From Staphylococcus pseudintermedius (lineage in GTDB: Bacteria > Bacillota > Bacilli > Staphylococcales > Staphylococcaceae): a stretch of 64,000 nucleotides of DNA. The DNA lies in contig NZ_MLGE02000001.1 in assembly GCF_001792775.2 (NCBI RefSeq), positions 1-64,000 of the forward strand. The letters are read 5' to 3'. Every line of letters starts with the position of its first letter. Within the stretch, counting starts at the first letter, position 1. A model generated the notes under the pieces. The model had not been told where the DNA came from. It was given only the letters and a program-made list of their open reading frames with translations, and did not search any database. Below, in pieces: positions 39,798 to 49,524 of the stretch. A program made the translations under genes and the position numbers.

Positions 39798-40487
39798 TTA
39801 TTGCCAATATTGCATTTGATAACCGATACGAGGCCGCGTAATAATGAGTTGTTTCGACTCGGGATGGGCTTGGGTCAGTTTATTGCGTAACGACGTCATA
39901 TGTACGCGCAAGCTCGGCATTTCTGATTGATTCACATAACCATAAATTGCTTTAAGTATCGTATCATACGTAAGCACTTTACCTACGTGACGGCACAATA
40001 ATTCTAATAAAGCAAATTCGTGCGGCGTCAAATTGAGCAATTGATTATCAATTTGGGCCGTTTTAGCTTGATACGATACGACTAAAGGGCCATTTTCAAA
40101 GACAATTTCTTTTTGATTCTGCATATTCTCCAACCGTTGCACCACTCTAATACGTGCGCGTAATTCATCCACATTGAATGGTTTGGTCATGTAATCATTT
40201 GCACCGTTATCCAATGCCTCAACAATTGTTTGTTCATCCAATCGTGCACTGATCACAATAATAGGAATATCGAAAGTTTGCCGTATCCTTTTAATCAATT
40301 CTAAACCGTCGATATCGGGTAACCCTAAATCTAATAAAATGATGTCTGGTGCTTTAGAACGTATTTGAAAATCAGCATCCTTTCCATTTGTCGCAGTGAT
40401 GACTTTATAATAATCAAGGGTTAATGAGACATCGAGCAAATGGGTAATTGCCGCATCATCTTCTACCACTAATATTTTTGTGTTCAC
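39798..40487 (-). CDS. kdpE: Response regulator KdpE
   Basis: A 229-residue OmpR-type regulator: receiver domain with phosphoacceptor D53 (IILLDLGLPD) and a C-terminal winged helix (from about 130). Partner of KdpD, encoded 13 bp upstream. In S. aureus, KdpDE responds to potassium and links it to virulence gene control; the kdpFABC target operon lies divergently next to kdpD. Confidence 0.95.
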   Translation of the reverse strand: MNTKILVVEDDAAITHLLDVSLTLDYYKVITATNGKDADFQIRSKAPDIILLDLGLPDIDGLELIKRIRQTFDIPIIVISARLDEQTIVEALDNGANDYMTKPFNVDELRARIRVVQRLENMQNQKEIVFENGPLVVSYQAKTAQIDNQLLNLTPHEFALLELLCRHVGKVLTYDTILKAIYGYVNQSEMPSLRVHMTSLRNKLTQAHPESKQLIITRPRIGYQMQYWQ

Positions 40488-40500
40488 GGCACTTCACTCC

Positions 40501-43125
40501 TCAATTTGTATTTTTTTCAAAAGGTAAGTTGAAATAAAATATACTCCCATGCGGCTCATTTTGTCGATATTTTAATTGACTGTCATGCTTTTGTAGAATC
40601 GCCTGCACGAGATAAAGTCCGAGTCCCATACTATCTTTCTTGTTATCTTTGAAAAGTTGATGTTTCTCAAAAGGTTGGAAAATCGTTTGTTGTTCTTCAT
40701 CCGACAATCCCGGTCCCCTATCGATCACCTCAAATAATATGTGGGGTTCATTTTTATTGATTCTTAACGTAATAGGTGTTTCAGGTGGCGTATGTTTTAA
40801 CGCGTTTTCAATCAAATTAAAAACCGCTTGTAAAATGAGCTGACTATCAATATCGACGAAGCATATCTCATGTAATGCCGACACTTTCACTTGCTTGTTG
40901 AGTCGTCTACGTTCAAGCACGGATTCGATTTCTTCAACTAATTCTTCAATGAGATACAGTTGGCGGTTGAGCTTCATATTCGAATGCTCGAGTCTGGTAA
41001 GTGACAAAATATTGGAAACGAGCATGTGTAAATACTGGGCTTCGTCAAACGACCGCGAAACTAACTGCTGTTGTTCTGCGCGAGGCATTTCTTTCCCATT
41101 GAGTAATAAGACGTCCAAGTTACCGATGATAGAGGTTAGTGGTGTGCGAATATCATGAGAAATGGAGCGTAAAAAGTGGGCACGTGCCACCTCCCGCTCA
41201 GCTCGTAACATCGACTCTCGTGTTTGACGAAGTAAGCTCAAGTTCTCTACAGCAAGCGACATTTCATTCAACATGGACTCTAAAATAGAATTGTCATAGG
41301 AATCAATAATTTGCGCTTCAGAAAAGTGTATGGAAACGATTGCTTTAACAGGTTTTGTGCCAATCGGTATGAGCAAATAGTGAATACCTGGAAATGTATC
41401 CGTTGTTGCTCCTGCACGCTTTTGGTTTTTAATGATCCAACTTAGCGCTTGTTGGTGGCGAGAATCATTAGTCTGTGGCCCTTCAACCGGTATCGTTTTT
41501 GAAATTTTTTCATCTTCCACTAAATAAATCGTAACTTCTTGCTTTAACAGATGTTGAATTTGATGTCTTGCATTCACTAATAAATCAGGAATCGTGTACG
41601 TTTGTTTAATTGAATCATTAAACTGCAACAAAATATCGGTCCGGTACAATTGATGTTTCGTGACGATGTACTGATGCTTAATTTGTTTTAATAAGCCACT
41701 CGTGACGATACTCACGATAATACTGATCGTGAAAGTGATAGGATAGTCAAAGCGATAAACCTCAAACGTAAATCTTGGCACAGTAAAAAAGAAATTAAAC
41801 ACCAACACGTTTAAAATCGCAGCGAAAAAACCGATTAAATACGATTGCGTCCACATACTTAAAACGACAATACCTAATAAAAATAACAGTAGAATGATTG
41901 TATCTTGTTCTCCTTTGCCTGTGCTATAAATCCACAAGCCTAACAGTACGCAAATCGCTTGAATCGCAATCATTTTAAAAATATCGACAGTCCAACGCTT
42001 TTGTTGCATATGTTGCTGTTGTCGCTCAGGCTTTGCTTTCATTTGAATATGTTTAATCGGCACAATTTCAATTTTATAATGATGTTTTAAATCAAGTAAT
42101 TGGTCAATTAAAGGCCGCTTCAACCGTGTATGCCATTTATCATTCATATGTTGACCGATAACGAGTTTCGTCACTTTTTGGGATTTACACCAATCATCGA
42201 GACCCGATGCAATTTGATTATCATATATCACTTTGACGGATGCCCCTAACGACTGCGCCAGCATTAAATTTTGGTGCACTTGACTATTATTTGCATACTG
42301 TTTGCCTTCATGATCAAACACGTCAATATACACCGCTGTAAATTGAGCATGCTCACGGTTCGCAATGCGACGTGCCTCTCGAATGACGGTTTCATTGCTG
42401 ATACTTCCACTGATAGCAACTGCGACATGCGGGGTAATATCTGTATTTTTCTTATAAAGATGCTCTTTTTGACTCATCATATCAGCGGCTGTTCTCAATG
42501 TTAATTCTCGTAATTCAGTAAGGTTCTCATATGTAAAAAAATGCGAAAATGCTGTGTCGAGTCGCTCCTTTTTATACACTTTTCCTGCTTTAAGTCGGTT
42601 GATGAGTTGCTTTGGTGAAATATCAATGACCTCTATTGCATCACTCGACATAATGAATTGGTCAGGCACACGCTCTTTAATTTTGACCCCCGTCAGTAAC
42701 GCCACTTGTTCACTCAAACTTTCGATGTGCTGAATATTTAATGTTGTATGAACATCAATGCCGTGGGAAAGTATTTCTTCAATATCCATGTACCTTTTTT
42801 CATGTCGCTCTTTTGAAATGTTGGTATGCGCTAATTCATCGATGAGGACCACATCTGGGTCGTCTTCAATAATTTGATCAACATCTAAATAGTGGAATGT
42901 ATGGCTGCCGTGATTTTTAGATTTTGTTTGAATAACTGGCAATTGTTCAGCAAGGGCTTGAGTTTCTTTACGTTGATGTGGCTCGATATAACCAATTTTA
43001 ATATCCGCACCTTCGTGATAAGCATCGATCGCATTGGATAACATTTCATAAGTTTTACCTACACCCGGAGAATAACCCAAATATATCGTTAATGCTCCTC
43101 TTTTTATCGTTAGATGACGCTCCAT
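40501..43125 (-). CDS. kdpD: Sensor histidine kinase KdpD
   Basis: An 874-residue membrane kinase: N-terminal KdpD domain with Walker A GYSPGVGKT (17-25), a universal-stress-protein domain (about 230-350), four transmembrane segments (about 380-490), a GAF-like region, and a kinase core with phospho-acceptor H657 (SISHDIRTPL) and ATP-lid motifs. The ATG at 43125 is preceded by GAGGTG; a GTG three codons earlier overlaps that site. Upstream of and co-transcribed with kdpE. Confidence 0.95.
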   Translation of the reverse strand: MERHLTIKRGALTIYLGYSPGVGKTYEMLSNAIDAYHEGADIKIGYIEPHQRKETQALAEQLPVIQTKSKNHGSHTFHYLDVDQIIEDDPDVVLIDELAHTNISKERHEKRYMDIEEILSHGIDVHTTLNIQHIESLSEQVALLTGVKIKERVPDQFIMSSDAIEVIDISPKQLINRLKAGKVYKKERLDTAFSHFFTYENLTELRELTLRTAADMMSQKEHLYKKNTDITPHVAVAISGSISNETVIREARRIANREHAQFTAVYIDVFDHEGKQYANNSQVHQNLMLAQSLGASVKVIYDNQIASGLDDWCKSQKVTKLVIGQHMNDKWHTRLKRPLIDQLLDLKHHYKIEIVPIKHIQMKAKPERQQQHMQQKRWTVDIFKMIAIQAICVLLGLWIYSTGKGEQDTIILLLFLLGIVVLSMWTQSYLIGFFAAILNVLVFNFFFTVPRFTFEVYRFDYPITFTISIIVSIVTSGLLKQIKHQYIVTKHQLYRTDILLQFNDSIKQTYTIPDLLVNARHQIQHLLKQEVTIYLVEDEKISKTIPVEGPQTNDSRHQQALSWIIKNQKRAGATTDTFPGIHYLLIPIGTKPVKAIVSIHFSEAQIIDSYDNSILESMLNEMSLAVENLSLLRQTRESMLRAEREVARAHFLRSISHDIRTPLTSIIGNLDVLLLNGKEMPRAEQQQLVSRSFDEAQYLHMLVSNILSLTRLEHSNMKLNRQLYLIEELVEEIESVLERRRLNKQVKVSALHEICFVDIDSQLILQAVFNLIENALKHTPPETPITLRINKNEPHILFEVIDRGPGLSDEEQQTIFQPFEKHQLFKDNKKDSMGLGLYLVQAILQKHDSQLKYRQNEPHGSIFYFNLPFEKNTN

Positions 43126-43292
43126 ATTCTTCACCTCTTCTCACTCATCATAAACTTCAAATCTTACATTTTCTATAAAAAAATACGCTTTTATTTATCT
43201 TAATAACTTCTTAATAAAACAATGCAAATATTAATAATCCCCTTATAGAAATTTTTATATAATGATTTCGGCAATAAGGAGGAGGTCCACAG
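43126..43292. promoter_or_regulatory. kdpD–kdpF divergent control region
   Basis: AT-rich, with CTTAATAA repeated (near 43199 and 43210) and ATTAATAAT further on, then TATAAT about 30 nt before kdpF. The direct repeats are candidate KdpE sites, but this is only a positional inference. Confidence 0.35.
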
Positions 43293-43373
43293 ATGATTAG
43301 CATATTAGGTTTGATCGTCATCGTATTAATCGGCTATTTAGTTTATGCCTTAATTTACAGTGAAAAGTTTTAA
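43293..43373 (+). CDS. kdpF: KdpF, small subunit of the Kdp ATPase
   Basis: A 26-residue, single-helix peptide (MISILGLIVIVLIGYLVYAL then IYSEKF) that stabilises the KdpFABC complex. Strong AAGGAGGAGG ribosome site; kdpA follows 25 nt later. Confidence 0.9.
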   Translation: MISILGLIVIVLIGYLVYALIYSEKF

Positions 43374-43398
43374 ATTCAGCTATTGATGGAGGGAAAAC

Positions 43399-45075
43399 AT
43401 GGAAATCGTTATCTTTTTAATCACTTTTTTTCTATGCGCATTTTTATTAAGTCGTTATTTATACAGCGTGGCGTTATTAACACCTACACCCGCAGACAAA
43501 GTATTTTCAGGTGTTGAAAAAGGCATTTATAAAGTTTTAGGGACGCAACTAGAGCATATGTCGGGTAAGACTTACCTCAAACATTTTCTATTGTTTAATG
43601 GACTAATGGGCGCGTTGACGTTCGTACTGCTACTCATTCAACAATGGCTCTTTTTAAATCCTAACCATAATTTAAATCAATCTGTGTCATTAGCATTTAA
43701 CACAGCCGTGTCGTTCTTAACGAATACGAACTTGCAACATTACGCTGGTGAATCCGGTCTAACCTATTTGACACAAATGATGGTCATCACTTATTTGATG
43801 TTTACGTCTAGCGCTTCAGGTTACGCGGTTTGTATTGCAATGTTACGCCGTTTAACAGGAATGACAGATATCATCGGCAACTTTTATCAAGATATGGTGC
43901 GCTTTTTAGTCCGTGTTTCCATACCTTTGTCATTCATTGTAAGTCTCCTGTTAATCAGTCAAGGGACACCGCAAACTTTAAAAGGGAACTTAACATTGCA
44001 TACGATTACAGGAAAAGTTCAACATATCGCATATGGTCCTATGGCATCTTTAGAGTCCATTAAGCATATCGGTACAAATGGTGGTGGTTTTTTAGGTGCG
44101 AACTCTGCCACACCTTTTGAAAATCCGACTGTATGGTCTAACTATATCGAAATGTTGAGTATGATGTTAATTCCGGGTGCACTCGTCTTTCTATTCGGAC
44201 GAATGTTGACCAAAAACGGCAAACACATTCATGCGCATGCTTATGTCATCTTCGGAACCATGCTGCTCTTTTTCTTAGTGTGCTTTGTCATCGCATTGAT
44301 TGCAGAGTACAAAGGCAATGTCGTGTTGGCTCATTTAGGTGTTATTGGCCCGAACATGGAAGGGAAAGAAGTCCGATTTGGTCCAGGTCTGTCAGCATTA
44401 TTTACAGCGATCACGACAGCATTTACGACCGGTACAGTCAATAATATGCATGACACACTCACCCCAATTGGTGGTCTCGTACCTATCGTGCTCATGATGC
44501 TGAATGCCATTTTCGGTGGTGAAGGTGTCGGGTTAATGAATATGCTCATTTACGTTTTATTGACTGTCTTTATTTGTAGTTTGATGGTCGGCAAAACACC
44601 GCATTATTTAGGGATGAAAATAGAAGGTCGCGAAATGAAGCTGATTGCGTTGACCTTTCTAATTCATCCGGTATTAATTTTAATCGCAACAGCCTTGGCT
44701 TTTATCGTTCCTGGTGCGAGTGCGGCAATCACCAACCCTTCATTTCACGGTATTTCACAAGTACTTTACGAAATGAGCTCATCTGCAGCGAATAATGGTT
44801 CTGGCTTTGAAGGTTTAAGCGATAATACAGCATTTTGGAACATCTCGACAGGTATCGTCATGTTGCTTGCACGCTATACCCCTATCATTTTACAAGTGAT
44901 GATTGCTTCAAGTTTGGTGAATAAAAAAGCCTATCAAAAAAGTGATCAAACGATTGCGATCGACAAACCTTTCTTCGGGGTATCACTCACGATTTTTATA
45001 ATTTTGTTGAGTGGTTTGACATTTTTACCTGTGTTATTACTTGGACCGATTGGCGAATTTTTATCATTAAAATAA
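43399..45075 (+). CDS. kdpA: Potassium-transporting ATPase subunit A
   Basis: The 558-residue channel-like subunit of the high-affinity K+ pump, evolved from SKT transporters. Four pore loops are recognisable from glycine motifs such as [13 protein letters not shown] (about 114-126), [16 protein letters not shown] and [14 protein letters not shown]; about ten transmembrane helices. AGGG-type ribosome site. Second gene of kdpFABC. Confidence 0.97.
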   Translation: MEIVIFLITFFLCAFLLSRYLYSVALLTPTPADKVFSGVEKGIYKVLGTQLEHMSGKTYLKHFLLFNGLMGALTFVLLLIQQWLFLNPNHNLNQSVSLAFNTAVSFLTNTNLQHYAGESGLTYLTQMMVITYLMFTSSASGYAVCIAMLRRLTGMTDIIGNFYQDMVRFLVRVSIPLSFIVSLLLISQGTPQTLKGNLTLHTITGKVQHIAYGPMASLESIKHIGTNGGGFLGANSATPFENPTVWSNYIEMLSMMLIPGALVFLFGRMLTKNGKHIHAHAYVIFGTMLLFFLVCFVIALIAEYKGNVVLAHLGVIGPNMEGKEVRFGPGLSALFTAITTAFTTGTVNNMHDTLTPIGGLVPIVLMMLNAIFGGEGVGLMNMLIYVLLTVFICSLMVGKTPHYLGMKIEGREMKLIALTFLIHPVLILIATALAFIVPGASAAITNPSFHGISQVLYEMSSSAANNGSGFEGLSDNTAFWNISTGIVMLLARYTPIILQVMIASSLVNKKAYQKSDQTIAIDKPFFGVSLTIFIILLSGLTFLPVLLLGPIGEFLSLK

Positions 45076-45090
45076 AGGAGACTGTGTTGA

Positions 45091-47115
45091 ATGAAACAAT
45101 CATCTCATGTGTTGAATCGCGCGATTGTCAGACAAGCCATCAAAGAAAGTTTTATTAAATTAAACCCTGTATCTCTCATTAAAAATCCAATTATGTTTGT
45201 CGTAGAGGTGGGGATGGTTTTAACGTTAATTATGACAATCGTGCCACAAATTTTTACAGATGGCGCGATGTCACGACTTTATTTATTTACGATTTTCATC
45301 ATTTTATTCTTTACCGTGCTCTTTTCTAACTTTTCAGAAGCGATTGCAGAAGGTCGCGGTAAAGCACAGGCCAACAGTCTTCGAGAAACAAAGTCTCATA
45401 TGATTGCACGTCGCATAGTCAACGCTGAAGTATACGAAACGGTTGATGCATCAGCTTTAAAACGAGGTGACCGTATTCTCGTAAAATCAGGTGAAATGAT
45501 TCCGTCAGACGGCACCATTATTAAAGGGATTGCCACAGTTGATGAATCTGCTATTACCGGAGAGTCTGCCCCTGTTATAAAAGAATCAGGTGGCGATTTT
45601 TCGGGTGTCATTGGTGGAACAACTGTGACGTCGGACTGGCTCATTATTGAAGTAGACAGTGAAGAAGGTGCGACATTTTTAGATAAAATGATTGCCCTAG
45701 TTGAAGGGGCCCAACGTAAAAAAACACCAAACGAAATTGCGCTGTTTACATTGCTAATGACATTAACGATTATTTTTCTCGTTGTCATTTTAACGTTGTA
45801 TCCCATTGCCCAATATTTAAATCTGAATGTCCCTATCACATCATTGATTGCATTGACAGTTTGTTTAATTCCAACAACGATCGGGGGATTACTTTCTGCC
45901 ATTGGGATTGCCGGTATGGACCGTGTTACACAATTTAATATTTTGGCGAAAAGTGGACGCGCGATTGAAACGTGTGGCGATGTCGATGTCTTAATTTTAG
46001 ATAAAACAGGCACAATCACGTACGGTAATCGTTTAGCGGAATCCTTACTGCCTGTTCGGGAGGAATGGTATGACAGATTACTCGTCGCAGCGTATGAAAG
46101 TTCCGTTGAAGATGATACACCTGAAGGCAAAAGTATCGTCACTTTAGCAAAACGTTCATCCGTACAGTTGCCAGAGGAGGTCAAAGGAGATTATCGACCA
46201 TTCAAAGCAGAAACACGTATGAGTGGTATCATTATCGGCGAACGTTCAGTCTTTAAAGGGGCACCTAATAGTATGTTGAAATATGTGAAACAACAAGGTG
46301 GGGTGATTCCTTCCAATATCGAAGCACTCGTTACTGAAGTCTCTAGTAAAGGCGGCACACCGTTAATTGTCGTTGAAAACCAAACGATCTTAGGCGTGAT
46401 CTATTTAAAAGATGTCATTAAAGAAGGCTTGGTGGAACGTTTCCAAGAGTTGCGTCAAATGGGCATCGAAACGGTGATGTGTACCGGTGACAACGAATTG
46501 ACTGCCGCTACAATTGCAAAAGAAGCCAGTGTCGACCGTTTTATCGCCGAATGTAAACCGGAAGATAAAATCAAAGTCATTAAAGAAGAACAAGAAAAAG
46601 GCCACATTGTTGCGATGACAGGTGATGGAACGAATGACGCCCCTGCTCTTGCCCAAGCGAATGTCGGCCTAGCGATGAGTTCAGGGACATTAAGCGCAAA
46701 AGAAGCCGCAAACTTAATTGATTTAGATTCCAATCCAACGAAATTAATGGAAGTCGTCAAAATCGGTAAACAGTTGCTCATGACGAGGGGCGCATTGACA
46801 ACATTTAGTATTGCGAATGATATTGCCAAATATTTTGCCATTTTACCTGCTATGATGATGGTCACGATACCTGAAATGAGTCGCTTAAATATTATGCAGT
46901 TACATTCCCCTGAATCTGCCATTATTTCAGCACTCATCTTTAATGCACTCATTATTGCATTGCTGATTCCTATTGCGATGAAAGGGGTGCGCATTAAAGG
47001 GGCGTCGACTGAAACGATATTGATGAAAAATATGTTGGTCTATGGACTCGGCGGGATGATTGTCCCTTTTATTGGCATTAAATTAATCGATCTTTTAATT
47101 CAATGGTGGCTATAG
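45091..47115 (+). CDS. kdpB: Potassium-transporting P-type ATPase subunit B
   Basis: The 674-residue P-type ATPase that powers uptake. Phosphorylated aspartate D304 in [13 protein letters not shown] actuator loop (TGESAPV), the [14 protein letters not shown] hinge motif and membrane segments in the usual order. AAGGAG before the ATG; 15 nt after kdpA. A long minus-strand frame across it is a shadow. Confidence 0.97.
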   Translation: MKQSSHVLNRAIVRQAIKESFIKLNPVSLIKNPIMFVVEVGMVLTLIMTIVPQIFTDGAMSRLYLFTIFIILFFTVLFSNFSEAIAEGRGKAQANSLRETKSHMIARRIVNAEVYETVDASALKRGDRILVKSGEMIPSDGTIIKGIATVDESAITGESAPVIKESGGDFSGVIGGTTVTSDWLIIEVDSEEGATFLDKMIALVEGAQRKKTPNEIALFTLLMTLTIIFLVVILTLYPIAQYLNLNVPITSLIALTVCLIPTTIGGLLSAIGIAGMDRVTQFNILAKSGRAIETCGDVDVLILDKTGTITYGNRLAESLLPVREEWYDRLLVAAYESSVEDDTPEGKSIVTLAKRSSVQLPEEVKGDYRPFKAETRMSGIIIGERSVFKGAPNSMLKYVKQQGGVIPSNIEALVTEVSSKGGTPLIVVENQTILGVIYLKDVIKEGLVERFQELRQMGIETVMCTGDNELTAATIAKEASVDRFIAECKPEDKIKVIKEEQEKGHIVAMTGDGTNDAPALAQANVGLAMSSGTLSAKEAANLIDLDSNPTKLMEVVKIGKQLLMTRGALTTFSIANDIAKYFAILPAMMMVTIPEMSRLNIMQLHSPESAIISALIFNALIIALLIPIAMKGVRIKGASTETILMKNMLVYGLGGMIVPFIGIKLIDLLIQWWL

Positions 47116-47125
47116 GAGGATGCAT

Positions 47126-47686
47126 ATGAAAACGATAAGAAGTAGTATAGGACTCGTTGTAATGACAATGATTTTATGCGGTCTCATCTTTCCACTGGCT
47201 GTTACTGCAGTTGGGCAGACATTGTTTCATCATCAAGCGAACGGTAGCCTTGTGACACAGAACAATCAAATTGTCGGCTCCGAGTTGATCGGTCAACAAT
47301 GGGATGAACCTCAATACTTTCATGGCCGTGTAAGCGCTGTAAAATATAATATGGATGCCGCCATGATCAAAGGAAACGGGGTCGCTTCTGGTAGTCATAA
47401 CTATTCTAATGGGCATCCTGAACTTCAACAGAGAGTGGCAGCTTTAAAACAAACAAACGACCATACACCTATTGATGCCGTTACAGAGTCAGGTTCAGGT
47501 TTAGACCCGGATATTACTGTAAACAACGCGAAACAACAAGTCGCGCGCATCGCAGAACGCAGAAACCTGTCAACAGAACAAATCAATCAACTCATTTCGA
47601 ACCAAGTCCATCAAGGTACTTTGTATGATGATGATGTCAATGTGTTAGCATTAAATCTTGCCTTAGATCGCATGTCAGGTCATTAG
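47126..47686 (+). CDS. kdpC: Potassium-transporting ATPase subunit C
   Basis: A 186-residue subunit with one N-terminal transmembrane helix (about 8-30) and a soluble domain containing GSELIGQQW and SGSGLDPDIT, both family hallmarks. I use the ATG at 47126; another ATG six bases upstream is too close to the AGGAGG site. Last gene of kdpFABC. Confidence 0.95.
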   Translation: MKTIRSSIGLVVMTMILCGLIFPLAVTAVGQTLFHHQANGSLVTQNNQIVGSELIGQQWDEPQYFHGRVSAVKYNMDAAMIKGNGVASGSHNYSNGHPELQQRVAALKQTNDHTPIDAVTESGSGLDPDITVNNAKQQVARIAERRNLSTEQINQLISNQVHQGTLYDDDVNVLALNLALDRMSGH

Positions 47687-47755
47687 TTTTTAGGTAGTTG
47701 CGTAGATACAAACGAAACATCTCGTTCACATACCGTCGGAGAAACAATGAGATAA

Positions 47756-47801
47756 GTTGTGGAGGAATCTGTGACACTAGATTACTTCACAACTTTTTAT
47801 A
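47756..47801 (+). terminator. Terminator after kdpC
   Basis: GTTGTG...GAATCT pairs with AGATT...CACAAC around GTGACACT, followed by TTTTTA. It may also serve the azoreductase pseudogene coming from the right. Confidence 0.65.
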
Positions 47802-47802
47802 T

Positions 47803-48442
47803 TTAGCTATAGAACGCTTCAAAAACTTCCTCTAAATCGTGTTGTGCCTGTTGTAATACCGCTTCTTTACTTAATTTAGCTGTACCTTGAGCGCGAACAA
47901 TGTAATAGTCATCAAATGCTATCATTTCTTTAAACATCGCTTTTAAATATTGAGGCGCAAAATCTAAAGGTTGATAGCGATCTTCGTTAGTATAAATGGA
48001 ACCGATCGCCTGGATATATAGCGCTTTATAATTATCAGTCATTAACCCTACTGAACCGTCAGACGTATATTTGAAAGTTTGACGCACTATCAAAATGTTA
48101 TCAATATAATCTTTTAAACGTGATGTAACATTAAAATTGTGCAGTGGCGAAATGATGACAATGCGGTGATGTGATTTGAATTGTGAAAGCAAGGCTGCAT
48201 TAATCTGAGCGAGGCGTTGTTCTTCTGCTGTCATTGTTTCACCTGAAGATTGCTTATCCCAAACATTAAGCAACTGTGCCATTTCAATACGGGGTAATTC
48301 AATATCATATTAAATTTAGAATATCCGGTGTATCATTTGGGAATTCATCGTTGTATTTTTTTAGAAACATGGCTTGCATTTGATTGGCAAAGCTGTCCTT
48401 GTTGTTGAACCTCGGATGTGCGTTAATGATTAACGTTTTCAT
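47803..48442 (-). pseudogene. FMN-dependent NADH-azoreductase, frameshifted
   Basis: Flavodoxin-fold azoreductase split by a one-base shift. The first part starts at the ATG at 48442 (AGGAG upstream; MKTLIINAHPRFNNKDSFAN) and runs to ...DTPDILNL, then hits a stop. Removing one base at about 48310-48311 restores LYDIELPRIE leading straight into MAQLLNVWDKQ and the rest of the protein, with the active-site region ISPLHNFNV. The remainder is undamaged, so the lesion is recent, a sequencing error, or an on/off variant. Confidence 0.8.
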
Positions 48443-48580
48443 AATTGATGCTCCTCTTTTTTGGGGTGAGACGAGTATAGTATTGATAGTTTTCAAAATA
48501 TATCTTTTAAATTAATACATAAAACCCATCTTTCAAAACGATTTATCTCTTCATTATACTCACTTGATCTTGGCGAAAAG

Positions 48581-48611
48581 CAAAAAGACTGAGATATGAT
48601 CCCAGCCTTTA
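48581..48611 (-). terminator. Terminator after the PPDK regulator
   Basis: AAAGGCTGGGAT and ATCTCAGTCTTT arms (with G·T pairs) followed by TTG on the minus strand; same family as 17538-17575. Confidence 0.6.
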
Positions 48612-48707
48612 TGGTTACAATGCATTGCTGTTCATGAGACACCAATAATTCAATGTGCTTGATTGACTTCATATCGAAAGCTTGTCCTTATTCACATCAT
48701 CAAACCG

Positions 48708-49523
48708 CTATTTTTGTAAAATCTTTTCAATATAAAATGCAGATTCTTCAATTGAACGATATTCTGTATTAATGACTGTCGCATTGAGCTGTTTAAAAAC
48801 CTCTTCCGCATAGGCGAGTTCTGCTTTAATGCGCTGTAAATCATTGTAATACGCTTGTTTCCCTTTCATACCGAGCACTTTCACACGCTCTGTTCGAATG
48901 CTCATAATATATTCAGGGCTTGCGGTGAGACCGATGACTTTCAATTTTTTGTCTTTTACGATGTCATAAGGGATGCCGATTTCAGGCACTAACGGAATAT
49001 TAGCGACCCTGTACCCTTTGTTCGCTAAATACATACTTAAAGGTGTTTTAGATGTTCTAGAAACACCGACAATAAGGACGTCCGCTTCTTCAATATCTGT
49101 AAAATGTTTGCCATCATCATATTTGACTGCATATTCTATCGCGTCAATCCGTTTGAAATAGTCTTCATCTAACTCACGTATTTTTCCTTTTTCCTTCACA
49201 GGCACATGACCCGTTGCGGCTTGAACATGCTGCATGAGTGGTGACATGTAATCAATGTATGGAATTTCATGTTCCGAAGCGTACGCTTGCCCCAACGCAT
49301 TGAAATGATCCGTCACTAACGTTGTCACGACGATGGCTTGCCGTTCTTTGGCGAGTTTTAGTACGTTAAGGAGCGCTTCCTCACTTTCAATCAATGAAAA
49401 TTTCTTCATTTCTATCTGTGTCAGCTTCGGAAATTGACTCATCACCGCATGCACCATACGTTGTGCGGTCTCACCTAATGAATCTGATATGATAAAAATG
49501 GTCAATTGCGGTGTTGTTGCCAT
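48708..49523 (-). CDS. Pyruvate phosphate dikinase regulatory protein (DUF299)
   Basis: A 271-residue bifunctional kinase/phosphorylase that switches PPDK off and on by ADP-dependent phosphorylation of a threonine and by phosphate-dependent removal. The P-loop-like GVSRTSKT lies at 153-160. Start ATG at 49523 overlaps the ppdK stop (49525-49527 region) with GAGGGA upstream. Pairing with ppdK confirms the role. Confidence 0.92.
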   Translation of the reverse strand: MATTPQLTIFIISDSLGETAQRMVHAVMSQFPKLTQIEMKKFSLIESEEALLNVLKLAKERQAIVVTTLVTDHFNALGQAYASEHEIPYIDYMSPLMQHVQAATGHVPVKEKGKIRELDEDYFKRIDAIEYAVKYDDGKHFTDIEEADVLIVGVSRTSKTPLSMYLANKGYRVANIPLVPEIGIPYDIVKDKKLKVIGLTASPEYIMSIRTERVKVLGMKGKQAYYNDLQRIKAELAYAEEVFKQLNATVINTEYRSIEESAFYIEKILQK

Positions 49524-49524
49524 A

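Noticed and set aside
45396..46184. 262-codon minus-strand frame opposite kdpB
   Set aside because: It is antisense to the conserved catalytic part of kdpB, where codon bias leaves long open antisense frames.
47803..48442. Programmed frameshift in the azoreductase gene
   Set aside because: There is no slippery heptamer or following structure at the shift; one inserted base explains it better.
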